A DNA stretch of 64,000 bases from Syngnathus acus. Taxonomy: Eukaryota > Chordata > Actinopteri > Syngnathiformes > Syngnathidae. Location: the NCBI RefSeq assembly GCF_901709675.1, contig NC_051094.1, positions 12,332,501 to 12,396,500 of the forward strand, given 5' to 3'. A program made the translations under genes and the position numbers. Positions 1 through 10,573 of this stretch are shown here, one piece after another; position 1 is the stretch's first letter, and each line of letters opens with the position of its first letter. Under the pieces are notes generated by a model. That model made no database searches. It saw nothing but the letters and a program-made list of their open reading frames with translations, and was not told the DNA's origin.

Positions 1-3000
1 ATGCATGTAAAACTTTATGGCTTTGGACTGCTCCTTATTCTTGAAGTGATAATCAGCCAGCAAGTAGTATAACTCATTAATGATTGGAGGGGCTGGAGGA
101 CTACCCTCAGGAAGGCTTGGGGTCTTAAAAAGAAACAAATTGAACAAATTGAGAGCTAACTAAATCTTCTAGAAAGTTTGAAATAAACCATAAACTCAGC
201 GTGGGCTCACAAACCGACCTTTGTTGTCATGCCCTCAATGTAGGCTGCAACCTCATCCATGGTGAGGGTGGGAGTTTCACTTGGGGGGGCGATTCCTGCA
301 AACCTCCTCAACAGATTAGCTAAATCTGCAGATACGGTGCTTGTTTTGTAGCTGTCAAACTCAGGCATTGATTTTGGTTTGAAATACTGGAACATGAAAA
401 GGGCATCTCTCCACAGCAGCTCAACCTGCAACATAGTTATTAGGGACCAGATGAGTGTATTTGATATTATTAGAGGTATTTTATTACATTTGATGCTGGC
501 AAAGCCCATTCAATGTATAGTAATGTAATAGGATTTGAAGGGAAAACTTCTTGAATAGGATATCAGCGCATCACCAAAATATATTCAAATGTGTCAAACA
601 TATTGCTATAGCCACAGCACCACCCAGTGGCCAAGCACAAAAACTACCAAATTACAATTCTTAAAAGGATCCTGGACAAATGAACAAGTATGGCTTAAGG
701 TAATAACTATCTTAGCTAGGAAAAGTGCCTAAAATCTGACAAATACTGTTATATTGATTTATTGCACTTTTACAGCAAAATCTTTGATCCATTGTGGCCA
801 CTAATCATGAACCTGCAATGACAAATTCATGTGTTTCAATAGCAGTTTCATTTTGATAAATTCCGTGGCCCTGTAGATTTGCTTAGAGGAGCACAAAAAT
901 TTGGTTAACTTCTAAGATAAGAATCTGACCTGTGGAGAGGAGTGGTCTTCAAGGAAGCGGGCCTTGCTCTTCTTACTAGGATAGGCATAGAGGCAGAAGA
1001 AGCACTGTTCCAAAGCCATCTCCAACTCCTCTTTGTAAGGATGACTAATATTGTTGGCAGCACCAGTTGTTGCAAACTCTTTTTCCAAAACTCCAACCTA
1101 AGGTAAATATCAAATTGCTGTCAAACAAACTCAATGTTATACATTCAATTTAATTCATGCAGAGTCTAGAGGAGCTGTTTGAAAGTATGCCCATGCTTAC
1201 GAAAAACTTGAGTAGTGAACCATCTGAACAGCAGCACATGGAACGACGTCCAAGATACTCATGAGCGGTGTTCAGAAGCATAAGGGAGGATGGCAGCATT
1301 GGAGTGTCTGAGTCATCTAAAAGTCATGTTAACAACCGTGATTCAGTGTAACAGCAAAGTAAACAAGGCACAAGCATGGAATGAGTCCACAAACCTTCCT
1401 CGTCCCCTACAGACATATGTTGTTGAAGCATAGCATTAAAAGCAGCTTCTTCGTGTTTGATGATGTGATACAAAATAATCCACGGCAGTACAGAAAAGAA
1501 ATAAGGTTCTTTGGGATCGTCGGAAATTGTCATGCTGAGGTCGATCAGCTGAAAAGACAACGAAAACGTTTTTTTTTTACATCCCATATAGAAGAACCAT
1601 GCATGGGTCTTGACTGTAATGATGAGTAGTACTAGTCAGCACTCAGCTAACCTGAATAAGATTGTTTGCCAGTCGAGCCATACTGGAGAAGTGGGTGATG
1701 TTGCTAAGGAGCTCGGAGTCTTTGGTAAAGCAGACGTCGATGCCCTCCAACAGCTTTGTAATGGTGCTGAGCCATTCTTCCTTCACAGGTGAAGAACTGC
1801 TTGTGGAAGAGTTGAGTTGCTGCAAAGCTTCATTCAGAGCCATCTCACTTGTCTCTAAACATTGCTGGTAGTCTTGGAGCTTCAACAGTGAATTCTGTGG
1901 CAAAATTGCACACAGGAGGAATGAGAGGCACCAATCATCACACATCATAACTCAGCGTCACATGACGAAAACCTTTTCTTGTTGACTAGTGAGTTTGAGC
2001 GGCATCTGACCTGCAGCAGCAGAAGCTGAGCAGGACGTTCTGGTGTTGAGCTAACAAACTCCAGATGTTTACTCCTGCTGCTGCCATAGTTCAGAGTAGG
2101 CTGCAACAAGCGCACGACCGATTCAAAGTCCGCAGACTCAAAGAGATGCTGGATTTCCTCCAATGACTGACAGCGCTCCAGGGACTTCAGTCTTTTGTCA
2201 ATCTGATCAAACAAACACATTTGGAATGAAATAAACGAGGACTTCATCGGTGAAAGCCAAACATATTTGGAGTAATAAACACTGACCTCATCAACAGAGA
2301 TTGCTGCATCTAGGCTTAAATTAGGCAGTTTGATGGTGTAATATCTCCCTTCAGGGGGCTTGGGTTTGCTCTGCAACAGCCCTGTACAGACATCATAACT
2401 CTCGAGAGCCAATTCCATATCTCCCTGAAAAGAGAGACAAACTTTCTTGTCATATCTGATTGCTATAAACAAGAACAACAACAATGTGTGTATTTACCTG
2501 GAGAGCAAGGGATCTGGCCTTCAGCCAGTAGACACGCACTGTGAAATCCAACCAATTGTCCTCAAACAGATCCTTCTGGGATGAACCTAAAGCCAGGAGC
2601 AAGACATCAGCCTGGAAATGCTGCCCAGGGAATTCATTTTCAGCCGTGTCATTGCAGGAATCCACGCTTCTTCTAGTGGTCACTAAAGGCAGTGAAAAAT
2701 AGTAGTAAGACATTTTATAATACTGTACTTTTTTTTTTTTTTTAACCAAAAAAAGTTTATGCTTGATCATCAAAAGGTGTTCGAGGTACCAACCAGTCTT
2801 GCCTTTGTTGAGCAACCATTGCTCCAACTGTAATTCCATACATGCCAAGCTCATTTCCAACATTTCCTGAAATAAGAGAAGTGAAATACTCACTGATTAG
2901 AATGTATTCGTCTGTTGAAAATGGTGCATGTTTATGGGTCAAATTAAAGAAAGTCTATCGTGCCTCACAGCGTATTTCCAAACACAAACTCAAATTATTC

Positions 3001-6000
3001 CACGACTAAATTTAACAGTGAAAAAGCAGGAAAAAGCAAAGGGTAACAATGGGAAGTTATAGATGCATGCTTCAACAATTGGATTTGTAGCAAATATTTC
3101 CTGTTTTGTTATTTACCCGGATGTGCTGGTTACGGCAGTCTCGAAACAAAGGGTTAGGAAGGCCGCAGCTGTGCTTTCGCCAAGCCTGGAACACCTCCAG
3201 AACCACAGCGGTCATACCTGGAGGCCACTCCTCCATGAACTTCCGACCCACTGCTTTTAAATAGCACAACATCAGGTCCAGTATTCCTCCATTGTTCATA
3301 TTTCCGAGAAGGAAGATATGAACATCCTGTTGCTCTACAAAAAATAGAAAATGAAATCTTTTGTTAATAAGAAAGATTATGTCAAGAACGGAGCGATACA
3401 TGGAGGTATGCGTGTACCAGATTCCATGTAATCAACTGCGTCAACTGGAACGCAGCTCCCAAGTAGAGGCTGCATGTCATCCTTCACATCACATTGTGGC
3501 TCAAGATTACTCAAACTTTCATCTTCATTATCTGGGTCAAACTTCCTTAGCCTATAAGAAGGGGAATGATATGATGCATCAATACTTCAACAGCAAACAA
3601 TCCACCTGTCTTCTTATCGGTTATGCTCACGAGTATTACAGGTGTGCTGTGTAAAATAATCATTTACATTAACAAACAACATCTCATAAGGTACAACAGC
3701 GGAGCGCACAAGTGGTAAGATAACAACAAGGTTACCTTGAAGGAAGGTACTTGAAAAGTAATTCCTGAAAATCAATCTTCTCTTCCTTTTTGCATTTAGT
3801 GTTTCGAACCCGTGCTGAACGTCTCTTGGCGGTCTCGACGTTATCTTCTACTGCACGTTTCCTTTTAGTTGTTTTCTTTGCCTTGTCTATCAATGAAATG
3901 TCCATAGCTGAAACCATGGGTGGTGAAGAAACAATGTTATAACATGTGATTTTACATCATTAAGTCATCACTAGAAACTTGCTTGGTGTAACTGACCGAC
4001 AGAAGGAGCAGCTGCGGGGATTTCCACGATGGCAATTTGGGTTTGGATGGCAGGTTGCGAGAGCGCCGATGGCTCAGGAAGGAGAGTCGGTGGCAGAGAT
4101 GAGCTGGGACTGCTGCTCAGCACTGTCGTCTGGACCGTGCTGATCGGACTGCCCGGTTCAGGCAGGTTTTGGAGGAAGCTTCGGTCACGGTATGCAGACA
4201 AGTCGATCCTGCGACCAAGACTTAGACGTGGCGGCCCGCACGTGGTTTGATATCTATACATTGCAATAAGGCTTTCACCCACATGCTTCCACCTGTGTTC
4301 AGAAAATAGTCCCATGTCAAATCAATTCATCGCAAAAATGTATTTAAGGTCAAATGTTCAATAGAACTCGCAACACAATGAAATACAAAAAATAGAGAAA
4401 AGTTTTGAAACGCACCTCTTAAATCAATTCAAAATTCAAGGAGAGCTTGGTATTATCAATAATCTGTCTATTCAATTGTTATATGCCCTCATGTGTTTGT
4501 GCGTGTTAGTCAGAATTATAATAATATATTTGATTTTTATATTATATTTGAAATAAATTACAAACACTGTTAAGAGTACTCACGAAAGACAACGGATAGG
4601 CTTAACCAAGACAAGGTCAGTGGTTGGTTCTGTGTGAGAGAGAGCCTGTCTGCGTTTTCGTAATTCTAGAGCTTCTTCCACAATGGATTTGCGTTCCTCC
4701 TCCTCCACTTCTACGTAGTGGACAGACATGTCACTGCAAACAAACATCACAACGACGTTTGAAAGTGACAAGAATTTTCTAAAGAATTTACAGAAAGTGA
4801 AGAATAGAAAAATGAGTGCAGTCACCATCTCTTGAACATTTGCATCGTGTCCCTTTTAAGACTGGCCTGTTCCTCAAAGATTTTCTCCTTCAACACCAGG
4901 CCTTTTGTGTAACAGTGATCTTTTTCAAGGGCTTTACTGATGAAGTACAAACACCCTGGAAATATTTATGCAGACAATCATTACTTTAACACTTGTATTG
5001 GGAAACCATTAACAGCAAACCCTATCCATCCATCCATTTTCTGTACTGCTTGTCCTCATGGGGGTCATGGGCGTACTGGGGCCTATCCCAGCAGTCATCG
5101 GGCAGTAGGCGGGGGACACCGTGAACCAGTTGCCAGCCAATCGCAGGGCACACAGAAACAAACCATGCACACTCACACCTACGGGCAATTTGGTGTGCTC
5201 AATCGGCCTACCAAGCATGTTTTTGGGATGTGGGAGGAAACCGGAGTGCCCGGAGAAAACCCACGCAGGCACGGGGAGAACATGCTAATTCTACACAGGG
5301 AGGGCCGTTGGTGGAATCGAACCTGCACCCTCTGAACTGTGAGGCAGACCTGCTCACCAGTGACAGCAAACCGATATTGGCATTGTTTAACTTACATGTA
5401 TAGTCACAAAGTGTGTAGAGAATAGTGATCAGATTGTCCAGGCAGGGCCAGTGGTCCGGGTTACACTGTAATCCCTCCTCAAAGGCATGTCGAGCCAAAG
5501 GAATGCGCAGCAGTCGTACAGCCACTTGTCCAATTTTGTACCACATGTTCACATCAGTGGAATCCAACAAAACGGCCTGCATAAATGCACAGTATTATAA
5601 ACAGGATATGAATCATTTTTTCATTGATAAAATTCTAGCTGTGTGTAGGCTTGTTTAATGACCTCTAAGTAAAATTCCATCGCTGTTTGCAGATCATCTC
5701 GTGATGCTGCCATAGTAGCCAAGTTTTTAAATGTGGAATACTTCAGCATCAGTCCGGGATGCTTGAGACCCAGGCTCTGATCCTCCGAGGGCATGGCCTT
5801 AAATCATGAAAAGAAAATGAATTACAATACTTCAAACAGGATCTTCTTTTAAAACAGCAAATCAAATTGGGATATTAACAGCTCATTGATTATCTGTAGA
5901 TGACATTTGAAATATTATTGTAGTTATGCAAAAAGGATACATTACAGCCATGGACTGTCATTTTTAAGACATTTTAATGCCAGTTAAGGCCTTGTTTTAC

Positions 6001-6481
6001 GATTTATGGATTCAATGCAATTCAAGACTTGACTGTATAATAAGTGAAGACATTGATGTTGAATGGTAATTTACCTCTTTGAGGAGTGGCGTTTTAAGCA
6101 ACTCATGATATGCCTCGGCAGACGCTTCAAACTTGTCATGTTTTTGCAGATCTAAAGCTTTATGATACAAAGCAAAAGCCTCAGCTTCCTACACAGAAAA
6201 GAAAACAAAAGAAAACCTCATTACGGAAATGTCGGTAGGAGAGAATAAGCATTGCATAGATTGACTCTACCTGCGCCTCTTTTGTTCGGCTTTTTTTACT
6301 TCTCAACGGGTCTTGCGACTCATCTGCAGCTGTCGATGCTGCATTTAATGCTGCAATGCGTATCTATGAAACACAAGTCGGAAAACAGGAGAAACTCACA
6401 CATTGCTCACTCGGGTGTTCCATGCACAACTTGATTGATTGGCAAAGCATGTACAAAAATTAAATCAGATCACCTTACCAT
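1..6481 (-). CDS. cabin1: Calcineurin-binding protein cabin-1, N-terminal half (cut off by window edge)
   Basis: In known family members this nuclear scaffold is a TPR-rich protein that inhibits calcineurin, represses MEF2 and serves the HIRA/UBN1/CABIN1 histone H3.3 chaperone complex. Coding exons read 5' to 3' on the minus strand: 6481-6479, 6363-6271, 6188-6075, 5797-5663, 5576-5396, 4955-4826, 4733-4584, 4292-3997, 3907-3736, 3551-3418, 3334-3117, 2866-2794, 2682-2498, 2424-2287, 2202-2011, 1894-1652, 1548-1395, 1316-1201, 1097-930, 425-219, 123-1. Together they give 3225 nt, 1075 codons with no stop and consistent phases. Recognised segments are the start [12 protein letters not shown]-type helices ([39 protein letters not shown]), a basic nuclear-localisation-like block ([27 protein letters not shown]), [31 protein letters not shown], and [20 protein letters not shown] at the truncated end. 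Human CABIN1 is about 2220 aa, so roughly half is present. One residue differs oddly at the 5396/4955 junction (Trp where human has Thr), so that border is slightly less certain. Confidence 0.95.
5022..5362 (-). mobile_element. Near full-length V-SINE in a cabin1 intron with target-site duplication
   Basis: The minus-strand copy begins (right end) in the tRNA-like head CACTGGTGAGCAGGTCTGCC and has the B-box GGTTCGATTCC and the core TGTAGAATTAGCATGTTCTC. It ends in the ATGGATGGATGG tail. It is flanked by the perfect 10-bp duplication ACAGCAAACC (5012-5021 and 5363-5372). It lies in the cabin1 intron between exons 5576-5396 and 4955-4826. Confidence 0.92.
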
Positions 6482-6554
6482 TTTTTATATCTGGAATGAT
6501 GTGGCATTTGATAACAACAGACCATCGACCTTTGGGTTCATATCCTGATCGGAT
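6479..6554 (-). other. cabin1: cabin1 exon carrying the start codon at its 3' end
   Basis: On the minus strand this exon ends ATG followed directly by a GTAAGG donor, so ATG is its last three bases. The next exon opens ATACGCATTGCA (I R I A), giving the family start MIRIA. The upstream border at about 6554 is a weaker call: a TAAATAG acceptor after a T-rich tract. The rest of the exon would be 5'UTR. Confidence 0.65.
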
Positions 6555-7106
6555 CTATTTACGAGAATAAAACATATCAGCAGTGAAAGAAAAAACTTGG
6601 AACATCAGGTGACAAGTGTATGTTGAAAGTACGGGTATAAGTAATGCGTGTTGGCAGGAGTATGTTACAGTCCTTGGGGTTTTGATGAACTATTACTCAG
6701 CACATTGCCTATAAGGTTAGCTTAACCTTACTCAGAATGTCAATGAAAGTATAGCATAGTTAGCCTAGCTCTGCCACAGGACACAGTCGGATTGAAAAGA
6801 AAAGCATCAGCTATCAATAAATCAGTTAGAGTGGTAGTTCTACAACTCAACGGGCTGCTAGTTGTCCTCCATAATAAGGGTGACAAATTTCCGTTAGGTA
6901 CCTGAGCAGAGTAATGGTGAGCATACGTGAGTTGGATGTGCTATTGCTTCATTCAGAGGAGCCGATCGATGTAAAGCAACTGAGACTTACCACTCATTTA
7001 CGTCTCAACGGGAACTGAACATTAGGACAAGAGCAATATAGTCTGAAAACACTGCGAGAGTCAATATGTCCTACTATTTAAGTTTTAAAGTTCGCAATTC
7101 ACCTAC

Positions 7107-7160
7107 CTTTGTTATTGTTAGTGTAAGGAGCGCTCTGGCTTGGAGTGCGCCACTCACTAG
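7107..7160 (-). other. cabin1: Probable first non-coding exon of cabin1
   Basis: A strong donor (AAAG followed by GTAGGTG on the minus strand) sits at 7106, just downstream of the CCAAT-box cluster. No coding sequence fits here. I take it as the 5'UTR exon spliced to the exon at 6554. The upstream end (transcription start) is a guess. Confidence 0.45.
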
Positions 7161-7171
7161 TTAACTTGCCG

Positions 7172-7215
7172 CTCATTGGCCAATGCTGTTTTCGGCTGGC
7201 CAATCACATATTGGC
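7172..7215. promoter_or_regulatory. Cluster of four CCAAT boxes (probable NF-Y promoter of cabin1)
   Basis: ATTGG/CCAAT pentamers occur at 7175-7179 (minus), 7180-7184 (plus), 7200-7204 (plus) and 7210-7214 (minus). No TATA box is near. The position is immediately upstream of the inferred first cabin1 exon and about 650 bp upstream of the nefl TATA box. Clustered inverted CCAAT boxes are typical of TATA-less housekeeping promoters bound by NF-Y. Function is inferred. Confidence 0.55.
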
Positions 7216-7815
7216 ATATTAAACAAATCTATTGCGATGTTCAGTTGCCCGTCAATTACATTCCCATTATGGGAATGCATATTCGTTGACTGATCTTGAT
7301 TAATTCAGTTGAGTTCTTGTGTAACAGCTTCCATCATTCTGAATTTAAGGTTCCGATTCTGTTGAGGAGTTTATTTCGTAAAATGTGGCGTTTAATGAAG
7401 ATCTGATAAAAAATCTGCCCTCAAAGTCTGCCCTCATAAGGAACCACCTGTATGGCAATCTAACATCCGCTAGAGGGCAGACATTGACTATTATGTTTGA
7501 AAGGGGCTTAAAGTACAACTAAGTGGACCTCATAAACCTTACATGCTTTCATAAGGTTGTATGCATCACCATTGCATTTAGTTGCATGAAATAAAAACAT
7601 ACCATGTTACTCATAACATGACAGACACTGAAAAATACATGTTGCAATTTGCAGGTACTATGTAATGTGGTGGATGCAGGAAGCTGCACTCAGTGACCCT
7701 GCTTGTTGCAGTGCCACTCAACATATTGAACATCCTCACCCCACCTCTCACTCTTGGCTGAGACTGGCTCGCTGGTCCATTATCAATTCCTTTTGTCAGC
7801 ATGTCTGCAAAAAGT
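7215..7815. other. Intergenic spacer between cabin1 and nefl
   Basis: This roughly 600-bp stretch lies between the divergent promoters. I see no open frame resembling a protein and no repeat I recognise. It probably holds proximal control sequence for nefl. Confidence 0.5.
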
Positions 7816-7818
7816 AGC

Positions 7819-7850
7819 TTACGTCACGGTCATTACAGGCTCTATAAAAG
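7819..7850 (+). promoter_or_regulatory. nefl core promoter: CRE-like site and TATA box
   Basis: TTACGTCAC at 7819-7827 resembles a cAMP-response element, and TATAAAA lies at 7844-7850. Transcription would start near 7872-7880. This decides the nefl start codon: an in-frame ATG at 7859-7861 lies between the TATA box and the expected cap site and is probably not transcribed, which leaves ATG 7925 as the start. Confidence 0.65.
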
Positions 7851-7924
7851 CCAGTGTAATGCAGAATCACTGCGCAGTTGAAGCAGCTGTACCCCAAGAC
7901 ACAAGAAGCAGATTTCCTTTAATC

Positions 7925-9895
7925 ATGACTTCTACCGGCTTTGACTTTTATTTTCCTTCTACTTACAAGAGGCGAACCGTTGTGCGTAGTGCAGGATATG
8001 GATCAAGTGGAGGTCTCGAATCAAGGGCTGCATATCCGAGCCACTCTGCCCCAACACAGTATGCATCGTCATACAGAGGTTTTCCGACCCACACTCGAGG
8101 TACCTCCAGCTCTTTCCTGCTTTCCGCTCCAGGGTATACAGCAGCCTCCGAGCTACGCCTTGACCAAGCAGCACAGGTCACCTCTGAATTCAAACGATTA
8201 AGGACGCAGGAGAAGGCTGAGCTACAAGACCTAAACGATCGCTTTGCAAGCTTCATAGATAGGGTTCATGAACTGGAGCAACAAAACAAGTTGCTGGAGA
8301 CTGAACGACTGTTGCTCAGACAGCGCCAAACAGAGCCATCGAACCTCCGGGCTCAATACGAGCACGAGATCCGCCAGCTAAACGCTGCAGTGGATGAGGC
8401 CCAATATGAGAGACAAGCTGCCCAGCACCACAGGGATGAGATAGAGGGCGTGCTGAAGAACCTGCAAAAACGCTATGAGGATGAAGTTCTTGGAAGGGAG
8501 GGGGCAGAAGGCAGGCTTATGGATGCCAGAAAGGAGGCAGATGAGGCAGCAATGGAGAGAAGTGAGCTTGAAAAAAGAGTGGAAATTCTGCTGGATGAGT
8601 TGGCCTTCCTGAAGCGTCTTTGCGAGAGTGAAATAGCAGAACTCCAGGCCCAAATCCAATACAGCGCAGAAGTGTCTGTAGAGATGAATGTAGTTAAACC
8701 TGACCTCTCGGTTGCTTTACGGGACATTCGAGCCCAGTATGAGACCATGGCGCAACGCAATCGCCAGTCAGCTGAGGAGTGGTTCTGCAATAAGATGAAC
8801 GTTATGTCGGTGGGCACCGCTCGCAATACAGAGAATGTACGTAATGTCAAAGATGAGGCTGGTGAATACCGCAGGCAGCTAAAAACTAGGATGTTGGAGA
8901 TTGATGCCTGTAGAGAGATAAACCAAGCATTGGAAAACCAATTGCAGGAAGTGGAGGAGAAACAGAGTGCTGAGATTTCTGCACTGCAGGTGAGCAAATC
9001 AAGGACATTGATGTGTGTCCGGACAAGGCAATTTCTGCGAATAATGTCATTTTATTTGTCTTCGCAGGATGCCATAAATCATCTGGAGGAAGAATTGAGG
9101 GGAAACAAGAACGAAATGGCTCGCTACCTGAAAGATTATCAAGATCTCTTGAATGTGAAGATGGCTTTGGATATTGAAATTGCAGCCTACAGGTTTGACG
9201 CCTACGCACATGTTGCATGGAAGTTAAGAAACAAATGCCGTGAATATGTTTCCTTGCTGTCCGTGTTCAATACGATCATAGAAAGCTGCTTGAAGGAGAA
9301 GAAAACCGCTTAGACCGCTGTGGCCAGATGTCTCCTGTTGTTCACTCGCAAGCTGTATTCGCTGGACCTCTTCATGGAAGATCCATGCAAAGAGTCTCCA
9401 TGCAATCTCAGCTGCATTCATATCCTCCGTACCTATTGACCTCTCGCTTGTACGGATCAACAATCTCCGCTGAGGAGACAATATCAGCAAGTATGGCACA
9501 GCAATCGGAGAGAAGCCCTCCTCAGGAAGAGGTGGAGGAGGAGGAAGAAGAAGAGGAGGAGGAGCAGGAGGAAGAGGAGGAGAAGGAGGAAGTAGATGAC
9601 AAGGACAAAGGAGAGAAAGATGACGAGGGTGAGGATGAAGCTGATGGAGAGGGTAAGTTCACACACGCACACACACACACATACAGTGGAGCACATATTT
9701 TGTATTTTGGCTGGTGCAATAAATAAATTACTCATTCCTGAAGATGCGGAGGCAGAAGATCCAGTAAAGGAGGATGAGGAGGAAGGAGCGGATGAATCTG
9801 ATCACAAAGAAGAAGGGGAGGACCATGATGATGAAAAGAAAGGAAGACAAAAGGAAGTGGAAACAGAGGTTGATGGAAAAAATGGAAAACCTTAG
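7925..9895 (+). CDS. nefl: Neurofilament light polypeptide (type IV intermediate filament)
   Basis: This protein is a structural subunit of axonal neurofilaments and sets axon calibre. Exons are 7925-8989, 9068-9192, 9282-9652 and 9744-9895, giving 1713 nt and 570 aa plus a TAG stop. The head (about residues 1-90) is Ser/Tyr/Arg-rich and starts [17 protein letters not shown]. The alpha-helical rod begins near residue 95 with [20 protein letters not shown], the helix-initiation motif. It continues through [19 protein letters not shown] and ends with the termination motif [16 protein letters not shown], which is split across introns 2 and 3. The tail of about 160 residues is dominated by a poly-Glu block near 9525-9592 and has no KSP repeats, which fits light chain rather than medium or heavy chain. 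Three introns, two near the rod end and one in the tail, match the usual NEFL layout. A teleost neflb/nefla assignment is not possible from this sequence alone. Confidence 0.93.
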
Positions 9896-10198
9896 TAGTG
9901 TTTATGAATGTGTTAGTAACTTGCAGCTAAAGCAACTGCGCTCCTGTGAGGCTCGTATATATATCGTCTGTTAAATTGTAAAGGTGACTGTCTCAACTTG
10001 TTGCATGGATGCTACACTTGAACCATTTTCAAAGTAATGAGAATCTCACAACAATTATAACTACAGTATAATTGTGCTTAGTGTAGATTTGTTTGCAGCA
10101 TCTTTATGCTTGACACTAGAATATGTTAGTAAGAAGGTTGGTACCGAATTGGTTAATATCCTGACAGTGGTTGCTGCTGTTCCATGATGTGCTGAAAT

Positions 10199-10204
10199 AA
10201 TAAA
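10199..10204 (+). terminator. nefl: nefl polyadenylation signal (AATAAA)
   Basis: AATAAA lies 304 bases after the nefl stop codon, in an AT-rich 3' region. A second AATAAA at 10568-10573 could give a longer 3'UTR. Confidence 0.5.
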
Positions 10205-10567
10205 GCCTTGAAGCCTTACCAATTGAGATTCTATGCAGTGGTTTTCATTTGTAGTGCTATGCATAGTTGTTGCATTCAAGAAAAGCCATTTTTATTCAAC
10301 ATACAGAATTTACTACATATAAATATATTGTAAATTTTGCTTTCACTTTTACATTTGTTAACCAACAGTCATTTTCTCCCTAAAGGCAAATGAAAACGTT
10401 GACATGATCAGCAAATAAGGTGTCGTCTCTCCTGTACCACTCTAATTAGAATCACTTAATGGCATATAGAGTACTTTAATACACTATTTCATCAAATGGT
10501 GTTTAATATTTTTCTCCTTTAATTGTCAGTAATGCACTGTGATATTTTACATGACTGAGTGTAAAGC

Positions 10568-10573
10568 AATAAA
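10568..10573 (+). terminator. nefl: Possible distal nefl polyadenylation signal
   Basis: AATAAA lies about 670 bases after the nefl stop and is followed by a GT-rich stretch (gccgtgtattgtgtttattt), a common downstream element. Confidence 0.4.

Noticed and set aside
4940-5335. 131-codon frame next to cabin1 exons
   Set aside because: It lies within the V-SINE and is a by-product of that repeat; the same translations recur at the other SINE copies.
8473-8997. 174-codon minus-strand frame inside nefl exon 1
   Set aside because: A shadow of the coiled-coil rod on the opposite strand.
7754-9313. 519-codon frame starting upstream of nefl
   Set aside because: It begins before the TATA box and runs through intron 1 (9.0 kb) and intron 2; the real protein starts at 7925 and is spliced.
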